Below, piece by piece: positions 1 through 7,900 of a stretch of DNA of 35,968 nucleotides (its first letter is position 1; each line of letters begins with the position of its first letter). The stretch lies in assembly GCA_910588245.1 (NCBI GenBank), contig CAJUQP010000035.1, positions 1-35,968 on the forward strand, written 5' to 3'. The notes under the pieces were generated by a model, which had not been told where the DNA came from, did not search any database, and worked only from the letters and a program-made list of their open reading frames with translations. Both the position numbers and the translations under genes were made by a program. This DNA is from an uncultured Muribaculaceae bacterium (lineage in GTDB: Bacteria; Bacteroidota; Bacteroidia; Bacteroidales; Muribaculaceae).

Positions 1-30
1 CCTCTCTTAGTAAGAGAGGGTATTTTTTTA
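1..30 (+). terminator. Rho-independent terminator of a gene upstream of the window
   Basis: An 8-bp perfect stem (CCTCTCTT at 1-8, AAGAGAGG at 12-19) with a 3-base loop is followed by a T-rich tract at 21-29. The window edge may cut the stem, and the gene it serves lies to the left. Confidence 0.75.
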
Positions 31-35
31 TCGTT

Positions 36-91
36 CCCGGTGCACCGGGTACACAGATGCGTCAGCTATGGGGCTGCGGCTTCCCAGCCGC
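36..91. repeat. Intergenic palindrome and hairpin
   Basis: A perfect 14-bp palindrome lies at 36-49 (CCCGGTGCACCGGG). A 6-bp hairpin (GCGGCT at 76-81, AGCCGC at 86-91) follows. No T-tract is attached, so these are not obvious terminators. They may belong to a dispersed intergenic repeat, but the window holds no second copy to test that. Confidence 0.4.
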
Positions 92-152
92 AATTCCGGA
101 GCTACGCAGCTGCACAGAGGGTTCTTATATTGAGTGTAGGAGGGAGGGGAGA

Positions 153-184
153 TTTGGCTATCAGGAGGATTATTGCTAATTTTG
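153..184 (+). promoter_or_regulatory. Bacteroidota-type promoter of the glutaminase gene
   Basis: TTTG at 153-156, a 20-bp spacer and TAATTTTG at 177-184 fit the Bacteroidota -33/-7 consensus exactly. The predicted transcript start, about 190, lies within a tandem 17-bp duplication (184-200 and 201-217, one mismatch). The ATG follows at 251. Confidence 0.7.
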
Positions 185-250
185 CAGGGAATCCGGATTT
201 GCAGGGAATCAGGATTTGCATTGCTCTCCTCTGTGAAATCATTATTTACC

Positions 251-1168
251 ATGGTTGACTATCAAGCTATAATCGACAGGATACTTGAAGAATCGCGCCG
301 CTACCTCGGACAAGGGAGGGTGGCCGACTATATCCCGGCCCTCGCGGAGGTCGATCCGCACCATATGGGAATCTCGGTGAGCCTTCTCGACGGGCGCAGC
401 TTTGCCGCCGGCGACACCGACATCCCCTTTTCCATACAGAGTATATCGAAGGTCTTCACGCTGTCGATGGTCACGGCCAAGATCGGCGAGGAGCTCTGGA
501 AGTCGGTGGGTCGTGAACCTTCGGGCAACCCTTTCAACTCCCTCGTGCAACTCGAACATGAACGGGGCATACCCCGCAATCCGTTTATCAACGCCGGGGC
601 TCTGGTGGTCACAGACAGATTGATAAGTCTCTACCACAGGCCGAAGGAGGCCATCCTCGATTTTGTCAGGAGTATGGCGGGGAACAATGACATCTATTAC
701 GACAGCAGAGTGGCGGTCAGCGAACGCGAGAACGCCGACCGCAACATGGCGCTCGCCTATTTCATGAAGAGTTTCGGCAATATACGCAATGATGTGGAGA
801 TGCTCATCGACGTCTACTGCCACCAGTGCGCCATCGCCATGAGTTGCGGCGACATATCGCAGAGTTTCCTGATGCTTGCCGACAGGGGGATCAATCCCCA
901 CACGGGCACAAGGATACTGACGGAGAGTCAGTCAAAGCGTCTTGGGGCGGTGATGTCGATGTGCGGGTTCTACGATGAGAGCGGGGATTTCGCCTACCGT
1001 GTTGGCCTGCCGGGGAAAAGTGGCGTAGGGGGCGGTATCGCGGCCTATATGCCGGGGAAGCTGGCGATATCGGTGTGGAGCCCGGAGCTCAACAGCTATG
1101 GCAATTCCTTAGCCGGGATAGAGATACTCGAGCGGTTTACGACGGATATACGGAGGTCGATTTTTTAG
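251..1168 (+). CDS. glsA: Glutaminase (serine-dependent beta-lactamase-like fold)
   Basis: This 305-residue cytosolic enzyme hydrolyses L-glutamine to glutamate and ammonia. The length fits the GlsA/YbaS family. Visible landmarks are the catalytic SxxK segment in FSIQSISKVF (about residue 63), the NPFINAGA block near residue 113, an ENADRN segment, and the Gly-rich GKSGVGGG block near residue 257. The ATG at 251 is preferred because it starts the conserved MVDYQ N-terminus. The reading frame extends back to 173, but that extension overlaps the promoter and a tandem duplication. The gene is monocistronic in appearance: terminator upstream, convergent gene downstream. The family assignment is secure; the physiological role (nitrogen or acid stress) is not shown by the sequence. 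Confidence 0.95.
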   Translation: MVDYQAIIDRILEESRRYLGQGRVADYIPALAEVDPHHMGISVSLLDGRSFAAGDTDIPFSIQSISKVFTLSMVTAKIGEELWKSVGREPSGNPFNSLVQLEHERGIPRNPFINAGALVVTDRLISLYHRPKEAILDFVRSMAGNNDIYYDSRVAVSERENADRNMALAYFMKSFGNIRNDVEMLIDVYCHQCAIAMSCGDISQSFLMLADRGINPHTGTRILTESQSKRLGAVMSMCGFYDESGDFAYRVGLPGKSGVGGGIAAYMPGKLAISVWSPELNSYGNSLAGIEILERFTTDIRRSIF

Positions 1169-1195
1169 TTCGTTTTCCGTTGTTCGTTGTGGGTT

Positions 1196-1292
1196 GTCGG
1201 ACTGGTCAGACTGGTTAGACTGGTCGGACGAGTCAGACTGGTCGGACATCGGGACAAACGGACAACGGAGAGCGGACAACGGACAACGGAGA
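1196..1292. repeat. Degenerate 9-bp GGTCGGACT repeats and CGGACAACGGA repeats
   Basis: Positions 1196-1248 are degenerate copies of a 9-bp GGTCGGACT-like unit. Positions 1255-1292 contain several copies of a GGACAACGGA-like unit. The first type is the same family as the array at 2123-2212, so the glycosyltransferase gene is bracketed by related minisatellites. Confidence 0.7.
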
Positions 1293-1294
1293 AC

Positions 1295-2221
1295 CTACCG
1301 AAGGGATAACAGGGCGCCTTCTATCAGACAACGAAGGGCGTGGAGGAAGCGCTTAGGTCGCGGCAGGCCGCTACCGTACGAGGCTGAGGCCCGCCAGGCT
1401 TTGAGGGGGAGGCGCAGGAAGGTGGTGTGCGGATAGAATATGGATATCAGACAGCCGGAGGCCCGCAACGCACCGTCGGAGATGGCACCGCCGGAACCGG
1501 TGGAAGGGCCGGGATGACGGCAGATTGTCTCATTCTCGAAACGGCATTGAAGGCCTCGTCGCAGGGCCGAATATATGAAGTATTCATCTTCCCCGGCGGT
1601 CAGCACGGGGGCTCCAAGACCCAGGGATTCGCAGAAGCGGAGGTCGCCGAGCGACTGCCTACGGCACGCTATCTCTATCGACGATACGTAGTATCCTTTC
1701 GGAAGGGGGAGGCGGAGGGGGCATGAGGCTTCGGGATAGCGTTTGGCATGGGGGTAGATGGCCTTGAAGAGGATGATATCGGCAGCCGGATTCATCGCGA
1801 AGGCGCTCCTCACCCAGGAGATGACGTCGGGGAGGTATTCTATGTCGTCGTCGGCGAAAAGGATGATGTCGGCGGAGGCATGACGGATGGCATTGTTTCG
1901 GTTGCGGGAGAGTCCGACGCCGTCAAGGCGCAGCAGGAGTACGTCGTCACGGAGTAGCGACCCGGGGGGCTCCAGGCCTTCGTGGCGCTGCCACGACACG
2001 ACATAGCGCACGCCCTCGGCGGGGGGTAGGAGCATGTGCCCTACCCTCCCGATACCGTAGGCACCCAGAGTGGAGACAGCTATGTCAATTTTGAATGTTG
2101 AATTTTGAATGTTGAATTTTGAGGTCGGACTGGTCGGACGGGTCGGACGGGTCGGACTGGTCGGACTGGTCGGACGGGTCGGACTGGTTGGACTGGTCGG
2201 AGGGGTCGGGCAGTTAGCCAT
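1295..2221 (-). CDS. Family 2 glycosyltransferase with repeat-encoded N-terminal extension
   Basis: A 308-residue protein whose core resembles GT-A fold family-2 glycosyltransferases. It has an IDIAVSTLG opening strand, an RNNAI segment, and a DDD metal/nucleotide-sugar motif in ILFADDDIEYLPD. The donor and acceptor are unknown. The first 34 or so residues are low-complexity (PTSPTRPT repeats) encoded by a 9-bp DNA minisatellite, followed by a segment encoded by an AT-rich 14-bp repeat. The genuine domain starts only at about residue 44 (FKIDIAV). No ATG lies in frame close to the domain, so the start at 2221 is plausible but uncertain. It is the last gene of a minus-strand block with VanZ-like, tamB, BamA-family and a small membrane gene, which suggests an envelope role. 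Confidence 0.75.
   Translation of the reverse strand: MANCPTPPTSPTSPTRPTSPTSPTRPTRPTSPTSKFNIQNSTFKIDIAVSTLGAYGIGRVGHMLLPPAEGVRYVVSWQRHEGLEPPGSLLRDDVLLLRLDGVGLSRNRNNAIRHASADIILFADDDIEYLPDVISWVRSAFAMNPAADIILFKAIYPHAKRYPEASCPLRLPLPKGYYVSSIEIACRRQSLGDLRFCESLGLGAPVLTAGEDEYFIYSALRRGLQCRFENETICRHPGPSTGSGGAISDGALRASGCLISIFYPHTTFLRLPLKAWRASASYGSGLPRPKRFLHALRCLIEGALLSLR
2088..2212. repeat. Ten-copy 9-bp minisatellite plus a 14-bp AT-rich repeat
   Basis: Positions 2123-2212 are ten contiguous 9-bp units of the form GGTCGGACK, with a few base changes in the last three. Positions 2088-2121 contain repeats of an ATTTTGAATGTTGA unit. Both lie inside the apparent 5' coding part of the glycosyltransferase. 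The 9-bp period keeps the frame open (Pro-Thr-Ser/Arg on the minus strand), so copy-number change would not shift it. Confidence 0.8.
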
Positions 2222-2251
2222 TTTAATTTCTAATTGCTAATTTTATAATTG

Positions 2252-2611
2252 CTAATCGAATATGACTTTTTCGTCGAGGGGGCTGCGGCGACGGTATTGC
2301 TTCGGGGATTTGCGGGTGGCTTTCTTTTTCTTCTTCATATGGAGGGAATCGCCGCGGCGGCGATCCATTATGCTGTCGCGTCGGCGCCAGCGACCGCTGT
2401 CACCGCGTATCCGCGAAGGAGCTGCCGTGCCCCCTGTCGCCGCGCCTTCCGCGCCCTCAAGTGAATCAGGGCTGAAGAGGAGCTTCACATCGGCAGGTGT
2501 GGCTGCAGGCATCCTGCGCCCGCACCGCGACACAATGATGCCGGCAAGGGTGACCGCGAGGGCGATGGCTGCCACGATAAGGATGCCTTTTCGTTCGGAT
2601 GAGGATAGCAT
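2252..2611 (-). CDS. Small single-pass membrane protein, function unknown
   Basis: A 119-residue protein. It has a short polar N-terminus, one hydrophobic segment at about residues 9-27 (ILIVAAIALAVTLAGIIVS), and a basic Arg/Lys-rich, proline-containing tail likely to be disordered. The gene starts 6 bp after the stop of the BamA-family gene and ends 30 bp before the glycosyltransferase, so co-transcription is likely. I recognise no family. It is a plausible real gene because of its tight spacing, membrane segment and GC-rich codon use matching its neighbours. A competing plus-strand frame in the same place shows no domain or context. Confidence 0.6.
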   Translation of the reverse strand: MLSSSERKGILIVAAIALAVTLAGIIVSRCGRRMPAATPADVKLLFSPDSLEGAEGAATGGTAAPSRIRGDSGRWRRRDSIMDRRRGDSLHMKKKKKATRKSPKQYRRRSPLDEKVIFD

Positions 2612-2617
2612 TTCTAA

Positions 2618-4945
2618 TTAGAAGGGATAGCCGATGGCGAGATGGAAGGCGAAGGCGTCTTTGAAGCGGATGTTGAAATAGCCCGGGGAGCCGGTGTCGT
2701 AGGGGGCATGGAGTCCGTAGCCGAGATCACCACGGATCACCATCATGCCGATGTCGACACGGAGCCCGACGCCGGTGCCCAGTGCGAGATCCTTGAAGAA
2801 GGTGCTTCCACGCAGCTTTCCACCGGGACGCAGCGGGTCGTTCTTGAGAAGCCATATGTTGCCGGCATCGAGGAAGAGGGCGCCGTGGAGCACGCTCACG
2901 ATCGGGAAGCGGTATTCAGTGTTGAGCTCAAGCTTGAACGTACCGGTCTGGTCGAAGTAGCCATTGCGCTGAGACTCGGGCACGCGGTATGACCCCGGAC
3001 CGAGAGAGCGCACAGTGAAAGCCCTGATTGAATTGGCACCGCCGATGTAGAACTGCTCGGAATAAGGGACCTGACTGGAGTTGCCGTAGGCATGCTCCGC
3101 CCCTATGAGCACACGCGAGACGAGCCAATGGTCGGTGTTGCGTATGAGGCGCCGGTTGTAGACCAGCTGCACCTGCCCCTTGATGAACTGCGAGAAGGGG
3201 GTGCCGAAGAGCCTCTTCTCCCCTTTCACGCCGCATGCGGTCCAGATGCCGTTGAAGAGGTTGCCCGCCTCGGTGACGGTGGCCTGGAAATTTATGCCGT
3301 TTATGCGCTCGCGCTCGAAGAAGCGGTCGTAGGTATAGGTATAGGAGAGCTGGGGAATGAACTGGCTCTGGAAGCTCAGCGCTATCGCCGGATTGAGCGC
3401 CATGATGGAGTCAAACTCATGGGTGGTGGATATGAGTTTGTTGTATGTGAGCTTGAAGGGGGTGAACTGGTTGAGCACATGGCGGGAGTAGCGCCATTCA
3501 TAGGTGATGCCGGTGTTGAAGTCGGCGAGTTTGAAGAACTTCGGGCGGTTGAGCACACTCGCCCCCAGCGATATGGTGGTCCAGTTGAGATCGCGCTCAG
3601 AGCGCTTTATGAAACGCGGGGCGAGCATGCGCGGGAAGGCGAGGGTGGCGTTGACGCCGAACTCGTAGCTGTTGAAGACACTGCTCCGCTGGCGCCCTGT
3701 CTGCCATTCATAATCGGCGTTGAACTGCACAGTGAGCTTCTCGGCCCCTCCGAAGAGGTTGCGGTTGGTGATGCCGAGTATGAGGCCGGGGCCGAGGTAG
3801 CTGTTAGACTTCGACGTGGCGTTGACCTCGATGGATGCCTCCATAGGGTCGTCAAACTGCACGATGTTGTAGACATCGAGCACGGCATGTCCGGCGACCG
3901 TGTCGACAGGCACGGGCTGGATCTGGATGTTGCCGAATATGCCGAGGCGCGAGAAGCGTGTCTGAGTGCGGTTCATGTCGCGCACGGAGAAGAGCTTCCC
4001 CTTGCGGAAGGTGATGCACGATGGGATAAGGCTCTCGCGGAGCTTGGCCGGACGCATCACTATGACCTCACCCTTGGAGGTGTGCATGGTGTCGGGGGTT
4101 CCGGCATAGGAGTCGCTCTTGCGGAGCACGGTGGTATAGATATTGCCCGTGCGGTATTGCAGGCGGGCCATCTTCGGCATGTTGTCGGCCAGGGTCATCT
4201 TAAGGGCCACGGCTCCGGGAGTGATCAGGGAATCGGCGAGAAACTCCACATACTCCGGGCGGAAATAGTAATAGCCACGGTTGCGCATGGCGTTGGCTAT
4301 CCTTATCCTCTCAGCCGAGAGCGAGTCGACGCAGAATATCTCCCCCTTCTTCAGATAGGGGCTCTTGCGGGCCACGGAGTCGATGAAACCATAGATCGGG
4401 GCGCTCCGGTCGTTGAAATAGATTATCGAGTCGATAGGATAAGGCTTGCCGACATTGACGGTATATTCTATCGAAGCCTTCTTGCTGTTGCGCTTGTCGT
4501 AGACAATATCGTAGGAGGCGGTCGAGCCGAAATAGCCGTTGTTGTCGAGGATCTGCTCCATGAGCTTCACACGCATCTCCGGACGCGCGTCGCTTATGAG
4601 GCGGGGTTGCGCCACGAGTTTGCGGTATAGCCATCCCTTTATCCCTTTCGCCGAGTCGTTCCAGTTGTTGTAGACCCAAAGGCCGACCGGGAACGGCGTC
4701 CGCTTGAACGGCGACATGAACGGCATGGGGTTGTTGGGCTTATAATCTATGGCCGTCGTGAGGTTTTCCATAAGTCCGGCAGGTAGCTTCGAGCCCTCTT
4801 CAGGCACCACATCGAATTTCTTCACACCCGTATAGAGGGTCTCCCCCTGGGGTATGCGTCGCGTGGTGGAGCATGCCGAGGCCATCAGCACGAGCAGCGC
4901 CGACATGCAGACTATAGTCTTGGTGGAAATGCTATTTCTCTTCAT
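2618..4945 (-). CDS. BamA/TamA-family outer-membrane protein (lipoprotein)
   Basis: A 775-residue protein with a lipoprotein-type signal peptide (lipobox LMASAC, cysteine about residue 25). POTRA-like segments occupy roughly residues 35-380, and the C-terminal half is a 16-strand Omp85-type beta-barrel with many aromatic and amphipathic strands. It carries the GGANSIRAF-type motif near residue 628 (Omp85 L6 region) and ends in Phe, the usual outer-membrane signature. It overlaps the tamB gene by 14 bp, which matches the TamB-TamA pairing known in Bacteroidota and Proteobacteria. TamB/TamA act in envelope biogenesis: outer-membrane protein insertion and, for the AsmA-like family, lipid transport. 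A lipidated TamA-like protein is typical of Bacteroidota. TamA is preferred over BamA because of the tamB neighbour. Confidence 0.88.
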   Translation of the reverse strand: MKRNSISTKTIVCMSALLVLMASACSTTRRIPQGETLYTGVKKFDVVPEEGSKLPAGLMENLTTAIDYKPNNPMPFMSPFKRTPFPVGLWVYNNWNDSAKGIKGWLYRKLVAQPRLISDARPEMRVKLMEQILDNNGYFGSTASYDIVYDKRNSKKASIEYTVNVGKPYPIDSIIYFNDRSAPIYGFIDSVARKSPYLKKGEIFCVDSLSAERIRIANAMRNRGYYYFRPEYVEFLADSLITPGAVALKMTLADNMPKMARLQYRTGNIYTTVLRKSDSYAGTPDTMHTSKGEVIVMRPAKLRESLIPSCITFRKGKLFSVRDMNRTQTRFSRLGIFGNIQIQPVPVDTVAGHAVLDVYNIVQFDDPMEASIEVNATSKSNSYLGPGLILGITNRNLFGGAEKLTVQFNADYEWQTGRQRSSVFNSYEFGVNATLAFPRMLAPRFIKRSERDLNWTTISLGASVLNRPKFFKLADFNTGITYEWRYSRHVLNQFTPFKLTYNKLISTTHEFDSIMALNPAIALSFQSQFIPQLSYTYTYDRFFERERINGINFQATVTEAGNLFNGIWTACGVKGEKRLFGTPFSQFIKGQVQLVYNRRLIRNTDHWLVSRVLIGAEHAYGNSSQVPYSEQFYIGGANSIRAFTVRSLGPGSYRVPESQRNGYFDQTGTFKLELNTEYRFPIVSVLHGALFLDAGNIWLLKNDPLRPGGKLRGSTFFKDLALGTGVGLRVDIGMMVIRGDLGYGLHAPYDTGSPGYFNIRFKDAFAFHLAIGYPF

Positions 4946-7900
4946 GCCCTTCAGTTGATGTTTTCATGATGGAATCATTGTCGGCGGCAGGACGTGCCAC
5001 AGCCTTGTCTATGCTTACCGAGTCGGCCGGCGTGCTATCCTCCTCCCGCTTGCGGTGCGCCCAGTTGAAGAGGTCGCGCAGGGTTGAGAGGCGGCGCTTG
5101 AGCACGAAACCGCCTCCGGTCTCAGTGATCTCCCCCTCGAGGATGCTCTCATAGCCGGTGTGGCGGAAGAGGCGCAGATACATGGTCGTGGCGGAGGTCT
5201 GCTTCAGGATATACTCGAAGGAGATATCGTTGATGAGATTCTCGGAGAAATTCTCGTCGGCCGAGGCATCGGTCGTGTAATTGCCACCCACAGAGATCTT
5301 GAAGCGGTTGTTGAAGAGCGACTTCGACATGCTGTAGCTGTAGCTCATGGCAGTGCCCGACTCGCCGTTGACAGTCCTGTCATACTGGTCGACACCGAAG
5401 CTGAGGTCGACACCCCTCACATTGTTGGCCAGCCAGCTGTTGAGCTGCCCGGTGAGCATACCGTAGAGTTTGTCGGTCAGCACGTTCGAGGAGAGGAGAT
5501 CGGAACTCGGGGTCTTGACCCCCTGCTGATTATATTGCCCGGTGAGGAGAAGGTTGATAGCCGCCATGCTCCGCTGCTCGGCGCTCATGGAGAGAAGGTC
5601 GTTCTGTATGGTCATATCGTCGTCCGTAGAGAGGTCGAAGAGCACCTTCGGCGCGGAGAGATTGTTGCCCACGCTCAGTTTCACGAGGAAGTTGACCATA
5701 CGGGAGTTGCCGTCCTGCAGAAGGTTGGCCTTGACCACGTCGGTGGCCGCGATGCTGAGCACGGGATTCATGAGATCGCCGTTCCAGAGCACATAGCTCG
5801 AAGGATTGAGCACGAACTTCTTCTCCCCCATCAGGGGCACGTTATACCGCGCGTAGCCGTCGCCGAGGCCGAGCCGGCCGTTGAGGCGCATGTCGCCCAT
5901 GTAATTCTGGAAATAGTTGAGGGTTCCCGAGGGATTGATCTGCACTTTACCGCTTCCGGTAGTGGCCGTGCCGGGAATCTCGACATTGACCAGAGTGCCC
6001 GGCTGAATGGTCAGGCCGGCCACTATCCTCATGGCCATGGCAGGGGCCACGGTGTCGGCGGCAACCACCTTCGCGGTGTCGTTGAAATTGACGAACCTCA
6101 CCACATCGCCGGCGTCCTGCTGGCGCAGCTCGGCAGTGGTCTGCGACACCGAGTAGGTCACCTCCGAACCGCTGAGCACATCAAGGTCGGCATTGATATT
6201 GAAGTGCCGCATGGGTCCGCGGGCCGTGGCATCAAGATCGAGGAACATCTTGCCATACATCTCGCTGCGGGCGCGCTTGTCGTTGTTCATCAGCTGGAAA
6301 TTCCTTGCCTTGAGCGCCAGGTTGAATTTTATGTCGGAGAACCTGGTGGCGTCGACATCGCCTGAGATCACCAGCGGGTTGCGGTTCGCTCCCCAGATAT
6401 CGAAATCGTTGAACCGCACCACATTGTCAGCGAGGGTGACGGAATCATTGTCGAATCTGAGGCTCGATCCGATGATAGGGAGGAAAACACCGACGGAGTC
6501 GCACCCTATGGCGCCGTTGAGGAGAGGTTCGGTGAATTTACCCTTCATGTCGAGGTTGCCGGTGAGATAACCGGAAAGGCGCGCCACATCCGGACCGAGG
6601 AAGGCGTTGGCGATATACAGCGGGAAACGTTTAAGTCCGAGCGTCACCTTGCGCGGAGTCATCTCCTTAGTGACAGAGTCGGGCTTAAGGCGCACAACGG
6701 CTGTCAGGGCGTCGTTGCCGTCGATATTCAGGGAGGCACGGGCGGCGGAGGTGCCGTCGTCGTTCATGGCGGCGCCCACCTTAAGGTTCATGTCACCCAC
6801 GCGGATCTTATCGTAAGAGAAGTCGGAGACAGCCACATTGCCACCGCCATAGAGCCAGTTGTCGGTATATCCCACCTTCAGATCGGCGCTCACGGAAGCC
6901 GTGACAGGGGGGGCGAACACCGACATACGCAGGAAATCCTGCACCTTGAGGTTCTGGATAGCCACGGTGAGCTCATCGTTGCCACGCTTTCCGACAACGG
7001 TCTGCAGTCTTATGCTGCTCTCGTTGCTCTCAGCCATGAGATTGGCGTTTACGCGCATATTGTAGATGTTCAGCTCCACATGGTTGTCGTTGTTGAGGTT
7101 CCAGGGGAGATAGGCGATGGTGGCCTTACGCGGAGTGAAGTGGATGTTGAGGAGCGAATCGGCGAGAGCGGCCGTGAAGCCGAGACGGTAGCCGGTCACC
7201 CCTTTCTGGTTTTTCTGGGTGAGGGAGACAAGACCACGGTTCTCGCCGAGATAACCGTTGACATCGACATCGGCAAATTCCGAGAGAGTCGGGTTGTTGC
7301 GGCGGTTGCCCATATGCGCCCGGTAGTCGAGGAGATTGCCTCGCTGGCGCATGTCGAGGGTGAGAGTGTCGGCGCGCATCGAAGAATTGGCTATCTCATG
7401 AAGCCCTATCCTGGCGGCGATGACAGAATCGTTGGAAATATCGGCATAGAGAGTGTCCATGCGCAGCCCCATGGTGTTGAGGTATCTGCCCACGACTCCC
7501 TGGCCGGATGCGTTCATGTCGAGGCGGAAGGGTGGCATGGCCGCCTGGAGGCTCTCCACGTTGATGTTCTTACGGCCCATCTGCACAGCCAGGGAATCCG
7601 CCACGACCGCGAAGGCGTCGACGATGCTCTTCAGCCCGGCAGGGCTGTTGAACTCCACAGATGTCAGGCTCGCGTCAGCCCTGGCGTAGACCTTGTCGGC
7701 GAAGCTGTTGAAGCGCAACGCCATATGTCCCGGCACACTGAAATAGCGGTTGCCGGAGGTCCATTCGAGGCTGTCGGCACGCATGTCGATGTCGTAGATC
7801 CATTTCGCGGGGCTCGCCGTGCCTTTGACGACTATGTCGCCTCGTCCGTGGCTGGCTTCCGGAGAGAGGCCGAGCGCATGAAGGTCGAGACGGTCGAGGG

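Noticed and set aside
173..250. N-terminal extension of the glutaminase from 173
   Set aside because: It would be translated from the promoter -7 element and a tandem duplication; the family starts at 251.
3092..4630. Long plus-strand open frame of 512 codons
   Set aside because: It lies antisense to the BamA-family gene. The composition (Glu, Val, His, Gly rich) is that of a GC-rich shadow frame, and no domain is visible.
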